Below, piece by piece: positions 48,401-63,400 of a stretch of DNA of 64,000 bases. The notes below the pieces were generated by a model. That model made no database searches, was not told the origin of the DNA, and worked only from the letters and a program-made list of their open reading frames with translations. The position numbers were made by a program, and so were the translations under genes. This DNA comes from Symsagittifera roscoffensis (Eukaryota; Xenacoelomorpha; Acoela; Convolutidae), in NCBI RefSeq assembly GCF_963678635.1, contig NC_087066.1, positions 47,901,129 through 47,965,128 of the forward strand, in the 5' to 3' direction. The first letter of the stretch is position 1. Every line of letters begins with the position of its first letter.

Positions 48401-51400
48401 TATATGGTTGAATAACAATTTTGTCACCAAGTTATGCTTAAATCATACCTTTTAAATTCCAATTTCAAAGGCCTTAATTCTAAAACAAATACGCACGCAA
48501 TTATGTATAGAGAGTTGCAAAAAGTTCAAACAGACAGAAAAGTTTTGCAAAGAGCAATATGACATTCTTAAGCACGTTTTGCATGCAAGTTTGATTTTTC
48601 AGGTGATATGAGACATAATTTCTGTCTGCAAAAAATTTGCTTTTTCAAGGAAAACTGTCTGAAACAGATTTATTGCTCTTTTTCTTCAATTTTGTCTGTC
48701 CCAATTTTGTACTACTAATTATGGGAGATTAAAAGCACCAAATAAAATTGTTGATTCGCTTTATAACGTTCTCTAAAAAAGGCCGTAAACTAGTTTATGA
48801 AAACTTATAAGTTTTGATTCCAATAACACCTAAAAGATTTGTTTTTAATGCACCCGCACAAATGTTCCCTCAAGAGTGACCTTGAAAAGTTATTCGGAAA
48901 TGGTTATTGTGGAACCAAAACCTGACCACAATCGCAAAGAACCACTGAGTCAAATCGAACAATCCAAAATCAGGAGAGACGTTCTAAAAACTACTCAAAG
49001 TAACCCAATTCGTTTACTGAAATATAACTACGAGGATTATTTCGAAAAAACTAACCGAGGGAAGATTTCCGCTTTTTTTCTCAATTCCATGCACAGGGAT
49101 CATGCAAAGACTACGAAAACTCCACCGCACTAGATTCGATGTTACTAGTCTTTCTTATCGTCTTGCGCAAATGTTCCACAAATCTTTTTGTCCTTAATTT
49201 TTCTGCAATTGTTTCATTTCAGCTGTTTGTCGCATGTTTCGGATACAAAAGATATTACAAAAAATGTGAAGTTTTTGGAAAAAGTAAGTATTCGAACAAG
49301 CGGAAACCCGTGAAGAAGCATTAATCGGAATCGACCGCTAGCTCCGTTTTAATCGACTGCACCTATATTTGACATATGAGCAATACAGTGCACAACTTAT
49401 TGTTTGTCGCTCAATAAATGTTACAAATTATCGAATAGTTTAAACTATGGCCTGTTTTTTTGAAAAATATGAATTGTTGCCTGCAATAACCAAACTTCTC
49501 TTTCGACGATTTGTCGCCTCACGCATAAATTAAACAGCATAAGCAGCATAGTAGTTTACCGCCGCAGTCGCGTCAACGTGTCGAGAGATCTCTAAATAAC
49601 AGTATGAAAAGTTTCTATGATATATCAACCTGGATTGAAAATTCGACATACGTTTTTCCATGCAAATCCAGCGTATAACCGGTTTAGTAAAAAAAAAACA
49701 GGTTTTAAATGACTGCTTTTGATATGAATGATCTGATTTTTGGCTCGTCACAATACAAGTCTCTTGTTATGAGGATAATAAAATGCGCACACTACCCAGG
49801 TGGCACAGAATATGCCAAGTACACTTATTCTAGCAAACTAACAATTTCGTTATTAAAATCAGATAGTTAAACTTCCTTCTTCTTTCCAAACTGCGTGTAC
49901 ACCCCCACCCCACCCCAGCTCCCTGTCGCCCACGGACAATGACACTTACCCCCCTCTGCAGTTCGCCGACCATTCCGTTCCAGGATCCGTCGGCCTGTTT
50001 GGACCCATAGTTCCCGTCCTTCACCAGACTCAGAGTGTACTGGAAGTTGATTCCGTCCTTTAGCATGTATATCTTCATCTTTTCCAGCAGGTCCACGCAG
50101 TACCCCTCAAACTGCACACTGTCCGTTGAAAACTCGTCCTCTCTTTCTTTCAACATGGTGAATGGCGGTTGCTAAAAAACGAAACCTTTTCAGACACAAA
50201 ACTTTGACTTACTAAAATATTTTTTACTATGGGATCTACCTAACAATCTCCATCCCTTTCAAGAAAGGGGGAGAGATTGTTAAATAGATGAAAATGGTGG
50301 ATTTTTCGACCAATCAGAATGCAGCAAAATTAGAACTCTCAATATAAAGCTCAGTGCTAATTTACTGTATTTATTTATAGGGGTGGATATTCTTAATTAT
50401 GTACCATGGGGGGGGGGGGGGGGGAGAGGTTGGAGATTGCTAAGTAGATCCTTACTATAGCTAACAAATGATAAACTAAAAACTGAGAATTTAGAAAAAG
50501 TATGCATTACTATAAATAATGTCACCACTATAATTTCCCGTTTGACCAAAAATGCTTATCATACAATTTTGATAAATGGAAAATTGCTAGTCATGAAATT
50601 TTTTGTGCAATTCCAGGAGTAAAAAAAGTTGCATGAAAGGTCTATGATTAGTGATTTTTCATAAATCGAAACTGAAGGATAATTTTTTTTCCATACACCA
50701 ATGGAGTTTTTTGAAAATTTCTTTTCTCAAAATTTTTGGGTTGCGCTCGTAACCGAACGCAAGTGACAAAGACCTTGGCTACTCAAAAGTAGAGTCACCA
50801 AATAGTCGACCGTCTTGAAATTACAAAGCAACGAAAACTTGCGGAATCATATTACTCTTAAACAAAGGATACAATGAAAGTATCAAGTTTTTCCGAAATT
50901 TTTCAAAGATGATTTTTTTAAAAAAACATTTGAATGTTCAATTAATCATGCATTGATCAAGTCATGCAAAATGAATAGGCGTTTTGAGCGTTTTTGAAAA
51001 AAAAAATTATCCAGAGAAATGGAAAAAAAATTAACTTTTGTGTATCCAGGACTAAGTTATGCACACAAAATCTAAGTTTTGCCTGCAAAAAGTTTTTCTT
51101 TACAAAATGTTTGTTTGAGTACAAATTCGTTGCGTGATTGAAAAAAAGTTTTTTTTTGGGGCAGCTTTGAGACTTTTATCATCAAAAACTATTAATGGAA
51201 ATTGTATGAATAGAATTTTTTGTTGACAAAAAGTTGTTCTTTTTTATTTATGATCATACATCGAATTTTGCGCCAAAAAAAGAGCAAATTCTTAAAAAAC
51301 TCGATGAAAATTCTTGAAAAACTCGAAAAACTTGACAAGAAAAAATAAACAATTTTTTTTTGTTTTAATTCTTTTTGGTTAAAATTGTAATACTCAAGTT

Positions 51401-54400
51401 TGAGAATTAGAACCACATTTTTAAAATATATTTTGTCTAAATTAATTATGAAAGCTACTTTTTTTCCCTGATAAGCAGTACGGGAATTAGGCTTATTATT
51501 GTTTAATGCTCAAACCGTAACATATTCCTTCATTGGGGGATATTCGATACTAGCTACTATAGGGGTGATAATCAATACTAGCGAAGGGGTATGGGAAGGG
51601 GTAAAACATTATGCTTGATATCCATTACTGGTAGATGTTCAAAAATGAACAGAATTTTTATATCACGTACAATAATGGTTGTCACTCTGATAGTTCTGTT
51701 GTTCAGCAGTTCCAGAGACTCGTCAGCTGCGGAATTGCTGGTGATATTTGTACCATTTTCAACACTCCAGTTTCCAACCTAAAACAAAACACTTTTTGAA
51801 AAAAGCTCAGACTTAATGTTCGGTCCTCGAAAACCTCAAAGAATACTCTTAATAGTCGGTTCTTTTTTCAATTAACATCAAGACGGTTCGTGAAAAGCTA
51901 AGTTTTTCATCATAATAAAACATCGTATCAGCTGATGTTCATGAAACGAATTGATCTTTATAGTACAAATGATGAGCAAGTCAATGTTTCAGAACAGATT
52001 TTTTTATGAGCCAATCTGCTATTGGTTCCTGATTGAGCATATACAAAATATTCAAATTGCTTTAAGCTCTTAGTTGGTTTCAAAAATTCAGAAAATAATT
52101 CATTAACACGGAGACAATTCGATAGATTTTTTACTACAGCCCAAAGAAAACTGAAAAGTGCTCCAGTATGATATATCACTCGTTTTTTTTTTGCGAAGCG
52201 TCTTAACGTTGAGTGAAAAAAACCTGGCCAATTACTAAGTTAAGTGTGTTCTTTTGACCGGAACCAAACGTTTTTACCTAATTTTAATTCGAAAGTTCTT
52301 TTTTAGTTTTTGTAAGTTTTTATATAAGTTCTTAATTTCTGATTTTCATGCACTTAGTAGCCAGGTATGTTTTTTTTCACTAAACATCAAAAAACCATCA
52401 TGAAAAAACGAATAACCAATCATATGAAAACCTTTGAGTTTTCTTTTGAAATGTATTAAGATAGTTCTAACAAATTATCTTCGTGTTGATAAAAAACGTT
52501 CTGACTTTTTTTCAAACGAGCTAAGAAATTTTTTAGACCAGCTTAGAGCTTAGAGCGCTTTCAACATTGAAAAAACCTCAATCAGTGAACCAAAAACCGA
52601 TTGAATGATATGAAAACTGTTCTCGAACATTGCAATATGTACCAAAACATTGAAACTTTGGAAAAAAAAACAAGAACCAAGTAAGTTTTAGCGCTATTTT
52701 GAATTTTTTTTTGAAAAGTTAGGGGGGTTGAACAACCGAGGACGGAGAGAGGGGACGTCCAACTCCTTAGAGCCGCTGCTGCACCCCTTAATGAAACGTT
52801 CCAATAAATTCTCCTCCTCCAGCAAATTTTTTTTGAAAACTGACTGCATCAATCCATGCACAAGATTTTCCTTACCACTTATGTTGTCTCTGAAAACTAG
52901 CAAAACCTCGTAAATGTCTTAGAGGTCAAATCATTTATGATCGTTTTTTTTTGCCCCGGATCCAGTTATTTTTTCACCTAGTGAGTGTGTTGTTTTTCCG
53001 CGGAATAAAGAGTAAGCCAAATCCGTCATTGTCCCAAAGAAACAATTTCAGCCCATGGATTCAGATTTCTTAAGTTGTTTGCAAGGATGTTTCCACATCA
53101 AGAGCACCTCTAAAACTATTTAGGAATTACTGGCTGTTTTACGGCTTCAAAGCAATGTTTCTCTAGCTTTGACCAGATTTAGTCCTTTGAACAAGTTTCA
53201 TAAAGCATGTGTTAAATTTTCAACTCCATATCTCAGCATGTTGCAAGGAAAGACATAAAAACGCCAAGAAAAAATTTTGATTCCCTTGCTCGTTGAAATC
53301 AAGTGTCCACTTATTTATTGTAGCCCCGTATAGTTTTCAGATTTTTGAAACAAATTTTCAGATAACACTACTTCAAAAGCGAAAATTGTTTTGGAGAAAG
53401 AACACATTTTTCTTCGTTATTTTTCGAATTAAAGCATCAAGCTTTTGAAAAGCAAGAATGTCCAGTAGCTGCCCTTACCAAATTTTTTTTTTATTTCTGA
53501 TGAGAAACAATTAACTTCTAATCTAATTATCTGACAGAATCTTTAAATCAAGCAGGGGTTTTCTTAAAACTTTTGATCGTCTTTCTCATCAGAAACTACC
53601 TAAAACAAGGCTGTTTTTAGCTAGAAAACTTTCTGATGGTGGGAGTCGAACCCATGCTTACCCGTTAGCTAGACTTTTGTGTTCAACACTCGGACACACT
53701 TGTTCACTTGTTCACGCTGACACATTTCATTGCAATTTATAACATGAAATGTCGTTTTAAATAGACTTTCAACTATTAAAGTTTAGAAAATATCAAGGGG
53801 GAAGGGGTGGAACTAGAAAAGAGCCATCAAAGCATTTGAAATTTTTTAAAATCTCGTTGCGGTTGAGCAGTGAGCTGATTTAAAAATATTCTTTCTAGAA
53901 GTGGTATATTTCTAATGTTAGATGAGAAATAATAAGTTTCTAAAATTAGGTCAGGTTATCTATATAAAGTTTCTATCCAAATAAAAAGCCTTTGCTGGGT
54001 ACTTTCGTGCAAGTAGCACAAAACCTTCCGACTGCTCTGAGCTCAGCACAAAATTCAAAAATAAAAATTTCCCAAATTTTTTATCTGATGTAAAAGCGAT
54101 TGAAAAGGATAAAGCAACGTTGAAAGTGAATAAGAATCACAAAATGTTTCGACTGCTCTGAGCTCAGAAAAAAATTCAAAAAAGAAAGTTTTTCCGGTTT
54201 ATGTTATTTTTTTCTAAAACAAAGGCGATTGAAATAGATAAATTAACTTTAAAAGGAGGTTTGATCGAGACTGGGCTGAATTTCAGTGTCATAGTCAAGT
54301 TGAGACAATATTTTTTCTCTGCATCACAGATGAAAGCCCTTTATCAAGAAGCTTACGAGCTTACGAGCTTTTTTTGAGGCAATATTTTTTGAGGAGATCT

Positions 54401-57400
54401 ATTTTTGGCTAACTAACCTTAAAATTTTTCTAAAGGCGCCTTAGGCGCCAATCTATTCTAATTTTGAGGAACGAAGTTTTCCAAAAAATGTCTGAAAACG
54501 CCTTTTTTTGGCCTTTTTTTCAAAAATATGCCTGTAGCACAGAAAATTGGGTCATATTACAGGCTTTATAGTGGTTTGGGAGAGCTCAGAAAATCAATTT
54601 GGCCTTAAAAAAAGGTCGACAAAATTTTCAAATTTTTTTTTGAAAATCCGCCCCCCTCGAGAAGTTCCTAAATCCGCGCCTGGTATGGAGCAAAAAGGGG
54701 GTATCAGCCGTTTCTAAGGACCATATTTTCTATTAATTTCATAATTTATTTTATTCTCAGCCATTGATCTAAGCAAGCCAAGAATAGTTAAGAATCAGCC
54801 GCCCAACACCCTTATCTAGATTCGTTTGCAAGGAACAAGTAGAACGATTTTAATTTAATTTTCTGCATTTTAACTTGTGTTGATCTTGAGTAATCTTAGT
54901 CGAGACCACGCTTAAAAGACATATGCAACTGCAAGAACCAGAACTAAGCCACAAGTTTCTGACAGGCGGTTCAGTTCGAGTTTTGAAAATACGGTTGAAA
55001 ATACGGTCTTAAGTTTCTTTAGTAGTGCTTGCGGCAAGTCTCGTGGTTAAGCGACACAGTTGATTAATTGGGATTGGGAGAATAAGACTGATTTCGATAC
55101 AACAGGTTAATTTATCAGTCGGGGTTTAGGACGACCGCCGGTTTTCTAATACTTTATTTGAACCGATAGAGCACAATTTTATTTTGGTTATACAGAAAGG
55201 TTAGTGAAGTTTAAATATGTGAAAGTTAGTCTATGAATGCAAAATGCATGTTCTTACTATTTGAATGTCTTCGCCGACCCTCTGAGCAACGTCAACAGTC
55301 TTGGGCATTCTTTCTCCGAATCCGTTCAAGTTCAGAGGTCCAGTGAGTCCCACTGACATTGTGGACGCCTAAAGAACAAAACGTGACTGATGGTAACAGA
55401 AATTTCTCGAGGGGAGGTGGGATCGTCAGTAATAGTTCGAAATCTTTGTTGACCTTTATTGGGTGTTCTCCCAAACGATTCTAATTTGTATTTATAAATT
55501 TTTATAAATAACTTGGTAACTAGATATCGTATGGAAACAATTTTTTATTATTATTATTATTATAAGGCGCATACTAATTTTCCGAGCTCTTCACAATACT
55601 ATAGAAACAAAAGAAAATGCGCATTCGAGTTTTTGAAAAATACAAATTTTTCTATCCTTTTTTGCGCCACAGGTGAACTTTTGAAAAAAGAGACCAAAAG
55701 AACAATTTAAGTCAATTCCTGCATTGTTACACTGCTCCCATGAAAATAATTATACTATAATTCCAAAGATGCTTATAGAAAAATTTTGAGATTGTTATAC
55801 CAAAAACGGATATCATCCTGCACCGAAGTTTCGTGGATAAAAATTGATTATATTGGATTATTTTTGACTAAAATTTTGTCTACGGCAAAGTTTAAGAAAC
55901 AAAATGGATTTTTAATCCATTATAATCGACTGTTTTCAGAAAAAAAAATCAATTATCCCAACAACCCCAAAAACCAATTATAATCAATTATAATCTCAGA
56001 TATAAATAAAATCCATTTTTGTTTTTAATAATCGATTAATTTTTTCCAAAATTTTAAGCTACTTTTTTGCAGCTTTCTGCAGAACTCGAGCCCGAACGAA
56101 CAGAACACGCGTTCACCCATAAAATCACGGTTCACTACCTCCCCCTCTATGACCCTCTATATTGCTTCAAAAGTTTTTACAATATAATCCATTTCTAATC
56201 AATTCTAATCGATTGAATTTGAATTTTAGAGAGACTATAAAAATGCAATATGACCAAAAAATTATCCATGAAACTTCACTGCGGCATAGAACAGTACCAG
56301 AAGAAGAACCTCTAGGTGGTGAGGGTTTGAACTCCTGGGAGTGATGGGCAAACCCTTTCATATCCACTCTTTTTTATTCTATTAACACCTACTATATATA
56401 TATATATATTATACAGGGGCGGATTTTAGGGGGGGGGAGGGGACGGGGGGGGGGGGGGGGGGGCGGACGCTCTTCCTCCTCAGGGATTTGACCCCCTGCC
56501 GACCCAAAGGGTTCCCCTTTGATACTTTTTCAGAAATCCATTTTTGGCCGACCGACCCTAAAATTTTTCTAAAAGCGTCTTTGGCGCCAATATATACTAA
56601 CTTTGAGGGGAACGCGCGCCAAAAAAATGCAATTTTTTGGTCAAAATTTTTTCACGCAGAATTTCGGCGCAGAAAATTTTAGCCAAAATAGGGGCAAAAC
56701 AGTGCTTTGGGAGAGCTCGAAAAATCAATTTGGTCGACCTTAAAAAAAAAAAAAAAGGTCGTCAAAGGTTTCGAATTTTTTTTTGAAAATCCGCCTCCTC
56801 CTCGAGAAAATCCTAGATCCGNNNNNNNNNNNNNNNNNNNNNNNNNNNNNNNNNNNNNNNNNNNNNNNNNNNNNNNNNNNNNNNNNNNNNNNNNNNNNNN
56901 NNNNNNNNNNNNNNNNNNNNNNNNNNNNNNNNNNNNNNNNNNNNNNNNNNNNNNNNNNNNNNNNNNNNNNNNNNNNNNNNNNNNNNNNNNNNNNNNNNNN
57001 NNNNNNNNNNNNNNNNNNNNNTCAAAGTCAAACCCTCCTCCTCGGCACGCCGCTACTGTTACCATACACCAAACATTAGTTGTCTTGGCAATTTTACGTT
57101 ATTAAAATTGAACTTATGAATTACTTTCAACGTTCAAAGGGGGCAGAATTTGAAAGAGTAACTCAAGTTTAAGAAATTTTGCTGCGACAGTTTTGCTCCT
57201 ACTCAAAGTCGAACGTCCAGCTTAATGTCGAATGCCCTCCCTCCCCCCTGGCACGCTACTGACTATATATTACATTTTTGTCACTTTGGTAAATCAACTT
57301 TGAAATCGCGCTTTTGAGTTGCTTGGGAGACATTCGAAAATTTCAATACTCGAAACAGGCAAAGATTGAAAAGGTAACCCACGTATTGGCATATTTGGGG

Positions 57401-60400
57401 TTTTTACTGTTTTTTTTGTGGGACATATTTACTCCTACTCAAGGTCGAATGTCCAGCTCAAAGTCAAATCACCCTCCTTGACACGCTAATATTACCATAT
57501 TATACTTTTTTGACAATTTTACGCTAATCAACAATAAAAATGCGCTTTTGAATTGCCTGAGACGAATTGGATTTTTAAATGTTCCAAAGGGGCAAAATTC
57601 GAAATGTTAACCCAAGTATTGACAGTTTTGGGACATTTTATTTTTTTTTGTGGGACAGTTTTGCTCCTACTCAAAGTCAAATAACCAGCATAAGGTAGAA
57701 TGTCTCTTCCTTCGGCACGCCACTGAAACTTTTTAGGTCAATTTTTGTAGAACAACCAATAAATTTGCGCTCTCAAATTGCTTGAGACGAATTCGAAAGG
57801 GCAAGCTCGAAAGGGGCAAAACTTGAATAAAAACCCAAGTATTGGCATTTTTGCAATACTTTACAGCCTGTTTTGTGAAACAGTCTAACTCCTACTAAAA
57901 TCGAATGTCGAGCTCAAGGTCGAATCCCGCTCCCTACTGATTCCATATAATAGTTTGTTTTGTCAATTTTACGTTAAATCAACATTTGCGCTTTCAAAAT
58001 GCTTGAGACGAGTTTGAAATTTTTTTTTCTGTGGGTCAGCTTTGCTACTACTCAAAATTGAAATTCCAGCTTAAAGCTCTTGTAAGAGTTTATGTTTTTG
58101 AAGAGCCTGTCACAATATATTAAAGTAGTTTTTTTCTGAACGAATGTTTTTTTTGTTTGTATGTTTAATTTTTTTTTCAGTCTGAATCAAACGAAATAGG
58201 CATTTTTCTATAAGGTTTTCAAGAGATTTTTTTCTGTCAGCTAACAACCCAGTCTAACCACTCGTGAAATGTTTGAGAGAGAATAAACCAGTCAAAGTAT
58301 AAAAAGAGCAGACGGAGGCTTCAGAGCTTTAACGTAACTGAGTCTTTTTTGACTACGGTGTGTTTTTGTTTATTTGACAAAATAATATTTCACTGAACAA
58401 GTCTTCAATGGAAAGATCTAAGAGTTTCATGGCTTTCTGGTGTCCTTTCAAATCTGTTTAATCCTTCATTAAGGCAAAGTTTATCACACTAAACTACCTC
58501 CTTTCCAACCATTTTGTTATTTGATCTCAAAAGCACTGTCAAAATGTTATCACAAGGCTGGCTTCAAGAAGTTTTCACTCTCAATTATAATAATATTTGT
58601 GTTTTATAATAAACGTTGAATCAAATCGGAGCAAAACCTTTAACTCTGTTTTAGGTCAAGATTGAACAGAAACCAATAGTGAATCATTAAGACTCACCGG
58701 ACAAGATAGTGTGCATTACTAAAAATGAAGCTTATTTGGGAAATCTTGCTATCCTGGTCGAGTTCCGCGACTCATTTTTAGATTTCAATAGTCGCGCCGA
58801 TGTTAATTTCGCGACCTAAAAGACATTCTCCTGTCAAGCTTTGATACTAGCTGACAAAAGAGCGATTTTTTTAGTCGCGATAGTCTGGAATAGTATGAAA
58901 ATAAGTAGCCATAGCATAGAAAAAACACACGACATAGTCTGCAAATTAGTCGCGATATATTCTGTAAATAGTAGCGATAGTCTGAAACAAACTCGTGGTA
59001 TATCTGAAAATTAGTCGGTGATAATCTGGTTCTCCTGTGCGCGTTCTCCCTCAAAGCTAGTACATATTGCCACTAGAGATGGCTGTAGAAAGAGGCGGAT
59101 TTAGGGGGGGGGGGGAGGGAGCGGACGCTTTCCCCTCAGCGATTCGACCCCCTGCCGACCCAACGGGTCCCCCTTGTACTATTTTGAGATATACGTTTTA
59201 GGAGTCGGACCATAAAATTTTTCTAAAGGCGCCTTTGGCGCCAATCTATGCAAAATTTTAGGTAGAAACGCGCCCCGAAAAAGCGCAACTTTTTGGTCAA
59301 AAGTTTCCAAAAAGTGCCTAAAAAAGCCTTTTTTGGCCTTTTTTCAAAAATTTGGCTGCGGCGCAGGGAATTTGGTCAAATTAGGGTCTTTATTGTGTTT
59401 TGGGAGAGCTCAGAAAATCAATTTGGTCGACCTAAAAAAAAAGTCGACAAAATTTTCAAAGTTTCTTTGAAAATCCGCCCCCTCCCCCCTTCGAGAAAAT
59501 CCTAGATCTGCAGACAAACAAATTTTTGAGTTGGAAGGCCAGAAAATTGTCCTAAATTGTAGCAAAGTGATATACTCTCTAGAAAATTTTTGAACCTGAA
59601 AGATGGCAATTAACATGCTTCATCTGCACGGTCTTTTTAGTCGCGGCTGTTTAAAAAAAAATGGCTCCCGACAATCTGGAATTACCAAAATTCGGCCGCC
59701 TTAATCTGTCCAAAAATCTGAACCTCCACCTGGGTTAATTTTTTTGCAAAAAAATATTGATTCAAGCTGTAGAATGGCAATGACTACACGGACATTAAAG
59801 ACAACTGTTTTAATTGCTTGCATGAAATTAGAGTGGACTCTTTTCCACTTTATATTTGCTAACTTTTTAAAGACTAGCAGACTTTTTTCAATATTTCAAG
59901 ATAAAATTCCTTTTAGAATACCCAATGATTTTCAGGGACTATTTTGTCGGATATAAAAACAGATATCCGATGAAACAAAATCCTACAAAGATTAGAATTA
60001 GACAAAGGTACATTGAAGCATTATCTCATTGAGATTGGACCGCTCTAAACTTTTGTAAGTTTTTCCCACTCTCATTTTCATTCAATCAATCGAGCTAATG
60101 TTTTCTTGAAAAATTTTCTCAGTTTTTTTTTGGCTTGCAAAGATAAGATCCTAGCATTTTCAGAAGTTCGGGAAAAAACAACAGCAGGGATCTAGAAGAA
60201 AGGATGACGCATTACTCAGAGAGATAATAGGAGCACAAATCAATCAGCAATCCAGACGCGGACCAGAGGCATAGAAAGTGTTAAATCAAAAGTTAAAACT
60301 AGGTATTGACCTCATCTCTAGTGGAATAATAGACAGTTGTTCATTCAATTTTTTAAAAATATTTTTATCATTAGCTACTATTTTTTAAAGTTATACTCTT

Positions 60401-63400
60401 TTCCATTATTGCTTTAAATATAACTTTTGTCGAGAAGTTTGACCATCTAAGACTACACGAAAGCCCGTGTCACGGTTAGTAAAATTGCTGCAGTGGCAGC
60501 AGAGAACTACACCTTAAAATTTATTTTTGAATCAAAACAACTCAATAAAAAAAACATAAAAATTCAAAAAATCTAAAAAAAACTTTTAGGATTGTGAGCT
60601 TCTGTCAGAAGTTTCCAATCTAAATAAAACCATAGACAGAGTATATATAGTTGGAGTTCTACAATTTGATTGCCGCTGTTTTGCCAGATTTTCCCTTTTA
60701 AGTTCAGATAGAAAAATTTCCCAGCCCTCATCAGTAACCCACAATTTAACTCCGACTCAAACTAAACTCTACGGCTCTCTTTTCTTAAATAATTCCTCAG
60801 GAATCGTTCATTGCCTTAGGACCCTTGTAGGTTATAACTTTTTTGTCTAAATCTTCACTCAATTGAAAAAATACATAACAAAACCTTAAATCAAACTTAG
60901 TATCATTAGGCCTTTTCATTTTCTCATTCATCTTTAGTGCTCTAAAAAATACTATTCATCAACTTCATTTTTTCAATGATGCAATCTATTTTTCCTACAT
61001 GCAATCTAAATGTACTCTGAGTTGTATGAAAAAATGATTTTTTCATCACACATGTAGCTGATTCTTTTCTTATGTTGCTAACTAATTTAACACTTCATCT
61101 TTTTTCGAGGTTTATCCTCAACTTTTTTGAATTTTGTTTTTAGATTTTAACCCACCCTAACATAATTTAAACCTAACGGAAAGGAAAATATTAGGGTGTT
61201 TTATACTAAACCATTGATTTTTTTAGGACAATTTTTGATAAACAACGCATTAAACAAAAATCAACACACTAAAATAAATTTTAAACGTCAACCCCATAGC
61301 ACCAAACACCATGTTTTTATTTCAGACTCAAAACATAAGGTTTCGCGTTGAAAATTGAATCTTAAAAATAACACCTTATATTGGTTTTTTAAGTTAAATG
61401 GAAAAAGCAAACTTAACTGTTTTTAAGTCGATTCCCTCAGCGCAATTGTTTCAAAACTCTGCCAAGTGTCAGGTTTAAACACCAAACAAACATTTTTATT
61501 GAGCAAAAAACTGGTCACAGAAAAATGTTGTAAATAAAACAGTTTTTTTATCGTGACCGAGAAATGTATACGTGATTTTCAATGCTTAGCATGGCCGTAC
61601 AAGAACTCTTGATGAGGTGGGAAAGAAAAACAAAACCGAATGAACAATACATAGATTGTGTAGAACAAGTGATCATACAGGCTGTTCATAAATGACCGTA
61701 CTAAACGAACAAACTTTAAACAAACGTCTTTTCAAAATTCAAGAAAATCTAGCAACTTGCGTAAACTAAAAGTCTGCCCAAAATACAGAATCATTAACTC
61801 ACCAATTAAACTTTCCTGAAAAAAGGTAATTTACGTGTTTTGTAGCGGTGCGATATGCTGGATTGTCAATGTTTTTGATACCGCGACGACTCGTAGCAAA
61901 AACAAAAACAATTCGCAACAGAAGAAAACCAAAATTTCAGCAAAATGAAAACTCGCAATAATTCTAAAATCAGTTTTTAACTTAACAAATTTGCCTCAAG
62001 GTCACCGGTGGGTGGACTACGCCGCAATAATTGGCCCTAAACTTTGTATAAAAATCTAGTCTCCGTTGGCAAACTCGCACACTTTGGTGCGGCTGCGACA
62101 GTGAGTATATTGCCAGTTGTCTATGAATGAGTGTTTTTTTTTGCGAGTCGCCTTCTGTTGCAAGTTGTTGCATTACGTTGCAAGTTGTTGCAAGTTGTTG
62201 ATTTTCAGCGTTAATAATTGCAATTAGGCTGATAGCATGCTAATTTTTGCGTGATTGCCACTCCAGAGACACAAAATGTTTATGGGAACAAGTTTTGGTT
62301 TGAAGTCCGGCGTGCATGTAGCCTCCCTCCCCCCTTCCGATAGGCCACTGGGAGATATTTTCCGACAAATTTTAGAATACAAAATGACACATTTAGTGAG
62401 CGTTAAGCGACGAAAATCAATGGCAAAATGTATAGAAAAATAGATGCGAAAGGAGTGGGGGGGGGGGGGGGAGTATCTCTAAAAAACATTTTCGCAGCTT
62501 TTGGTCATTGTTAGAAAGCTTCAAACTAATGGACTACGAGGGAAGGTAAAAAAAAATTATATCTCCAGTTAAAGAGCAGTCGACTTACAAATCGAATGAA
62601 ATTTGTGAAAGTGAGTCCTTGTCGCCAGAAGTCGTCCCCATTGCACTCCATGATGTCGTGCTGGAATGCAGTGCTCGTCAGCATCTCCCGCAGTCCCACT
62701 CGCAACAACTGCATCGAGTCCAGAATCAGAGCGAAGTCAAACTGAAACAAAAGTTTATGTTTTGAGAGCGGAGGTGAAGTGGCTATGTCTTGGCACTGTC
62801 TGCCGAAAGAGTGGTAGATCGAGGCCCACCATGATCCGCGCATGTTGCTTGAGGGTGAGTCAACCTTACTCAGCCGAAATAAAGAGCCAAGAATTTGCAA
62901 TTATACTCTTAAGTAGGACAACAATAGAGGTTATCTGTAAAGAGTTACATAGGGATTAAAATAGTCTTATTTTAATGATAGCTCATTTCCCTCTAAACTT
63001 TAACTAGATGTTTTCCTGTTTTCTTTCCAAATGGAGAATTTGATGCAAGACTTAGGCAATTCGAATGGGTTCCACGAAGGTAGCCTCTTGATACAGAATG
63101 ACCGGTTTCAATTTTTTTTGACCAATTACAGTTTTCGTGATTTTTGTTTAAATAACTTCAAATACCTTCAACTGCGATGCCCCAATCGACTATAACTAGC
63201 GACCAAGATGCACCAATCTTTCTGCGGAAAAATAACACCAAATCAAATACTACTATTTTTCACTGGTTTCTAGGATAGTTATTTGTTCATTTAAAAAATA
63301 GAACACAGCCAACAGGAGCAAACTAACCGTGATCGGGTTGTCTATGTCATAACCAGGTGGCACCAGTCTGGCGAAGGCCGCATTCACCACTGTCCACTTG

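Noticed and set aside
52694-52903. 69-codon minus-strand open frame
   Set aside because: Overlaps sequence shared with the repeat at 38760-39240; no motif.
56679-57105. Open frames spanning the N run
   Set aside because: They exist only because unknown bases contain no stops; their ends are transposon-like repeat sequence.
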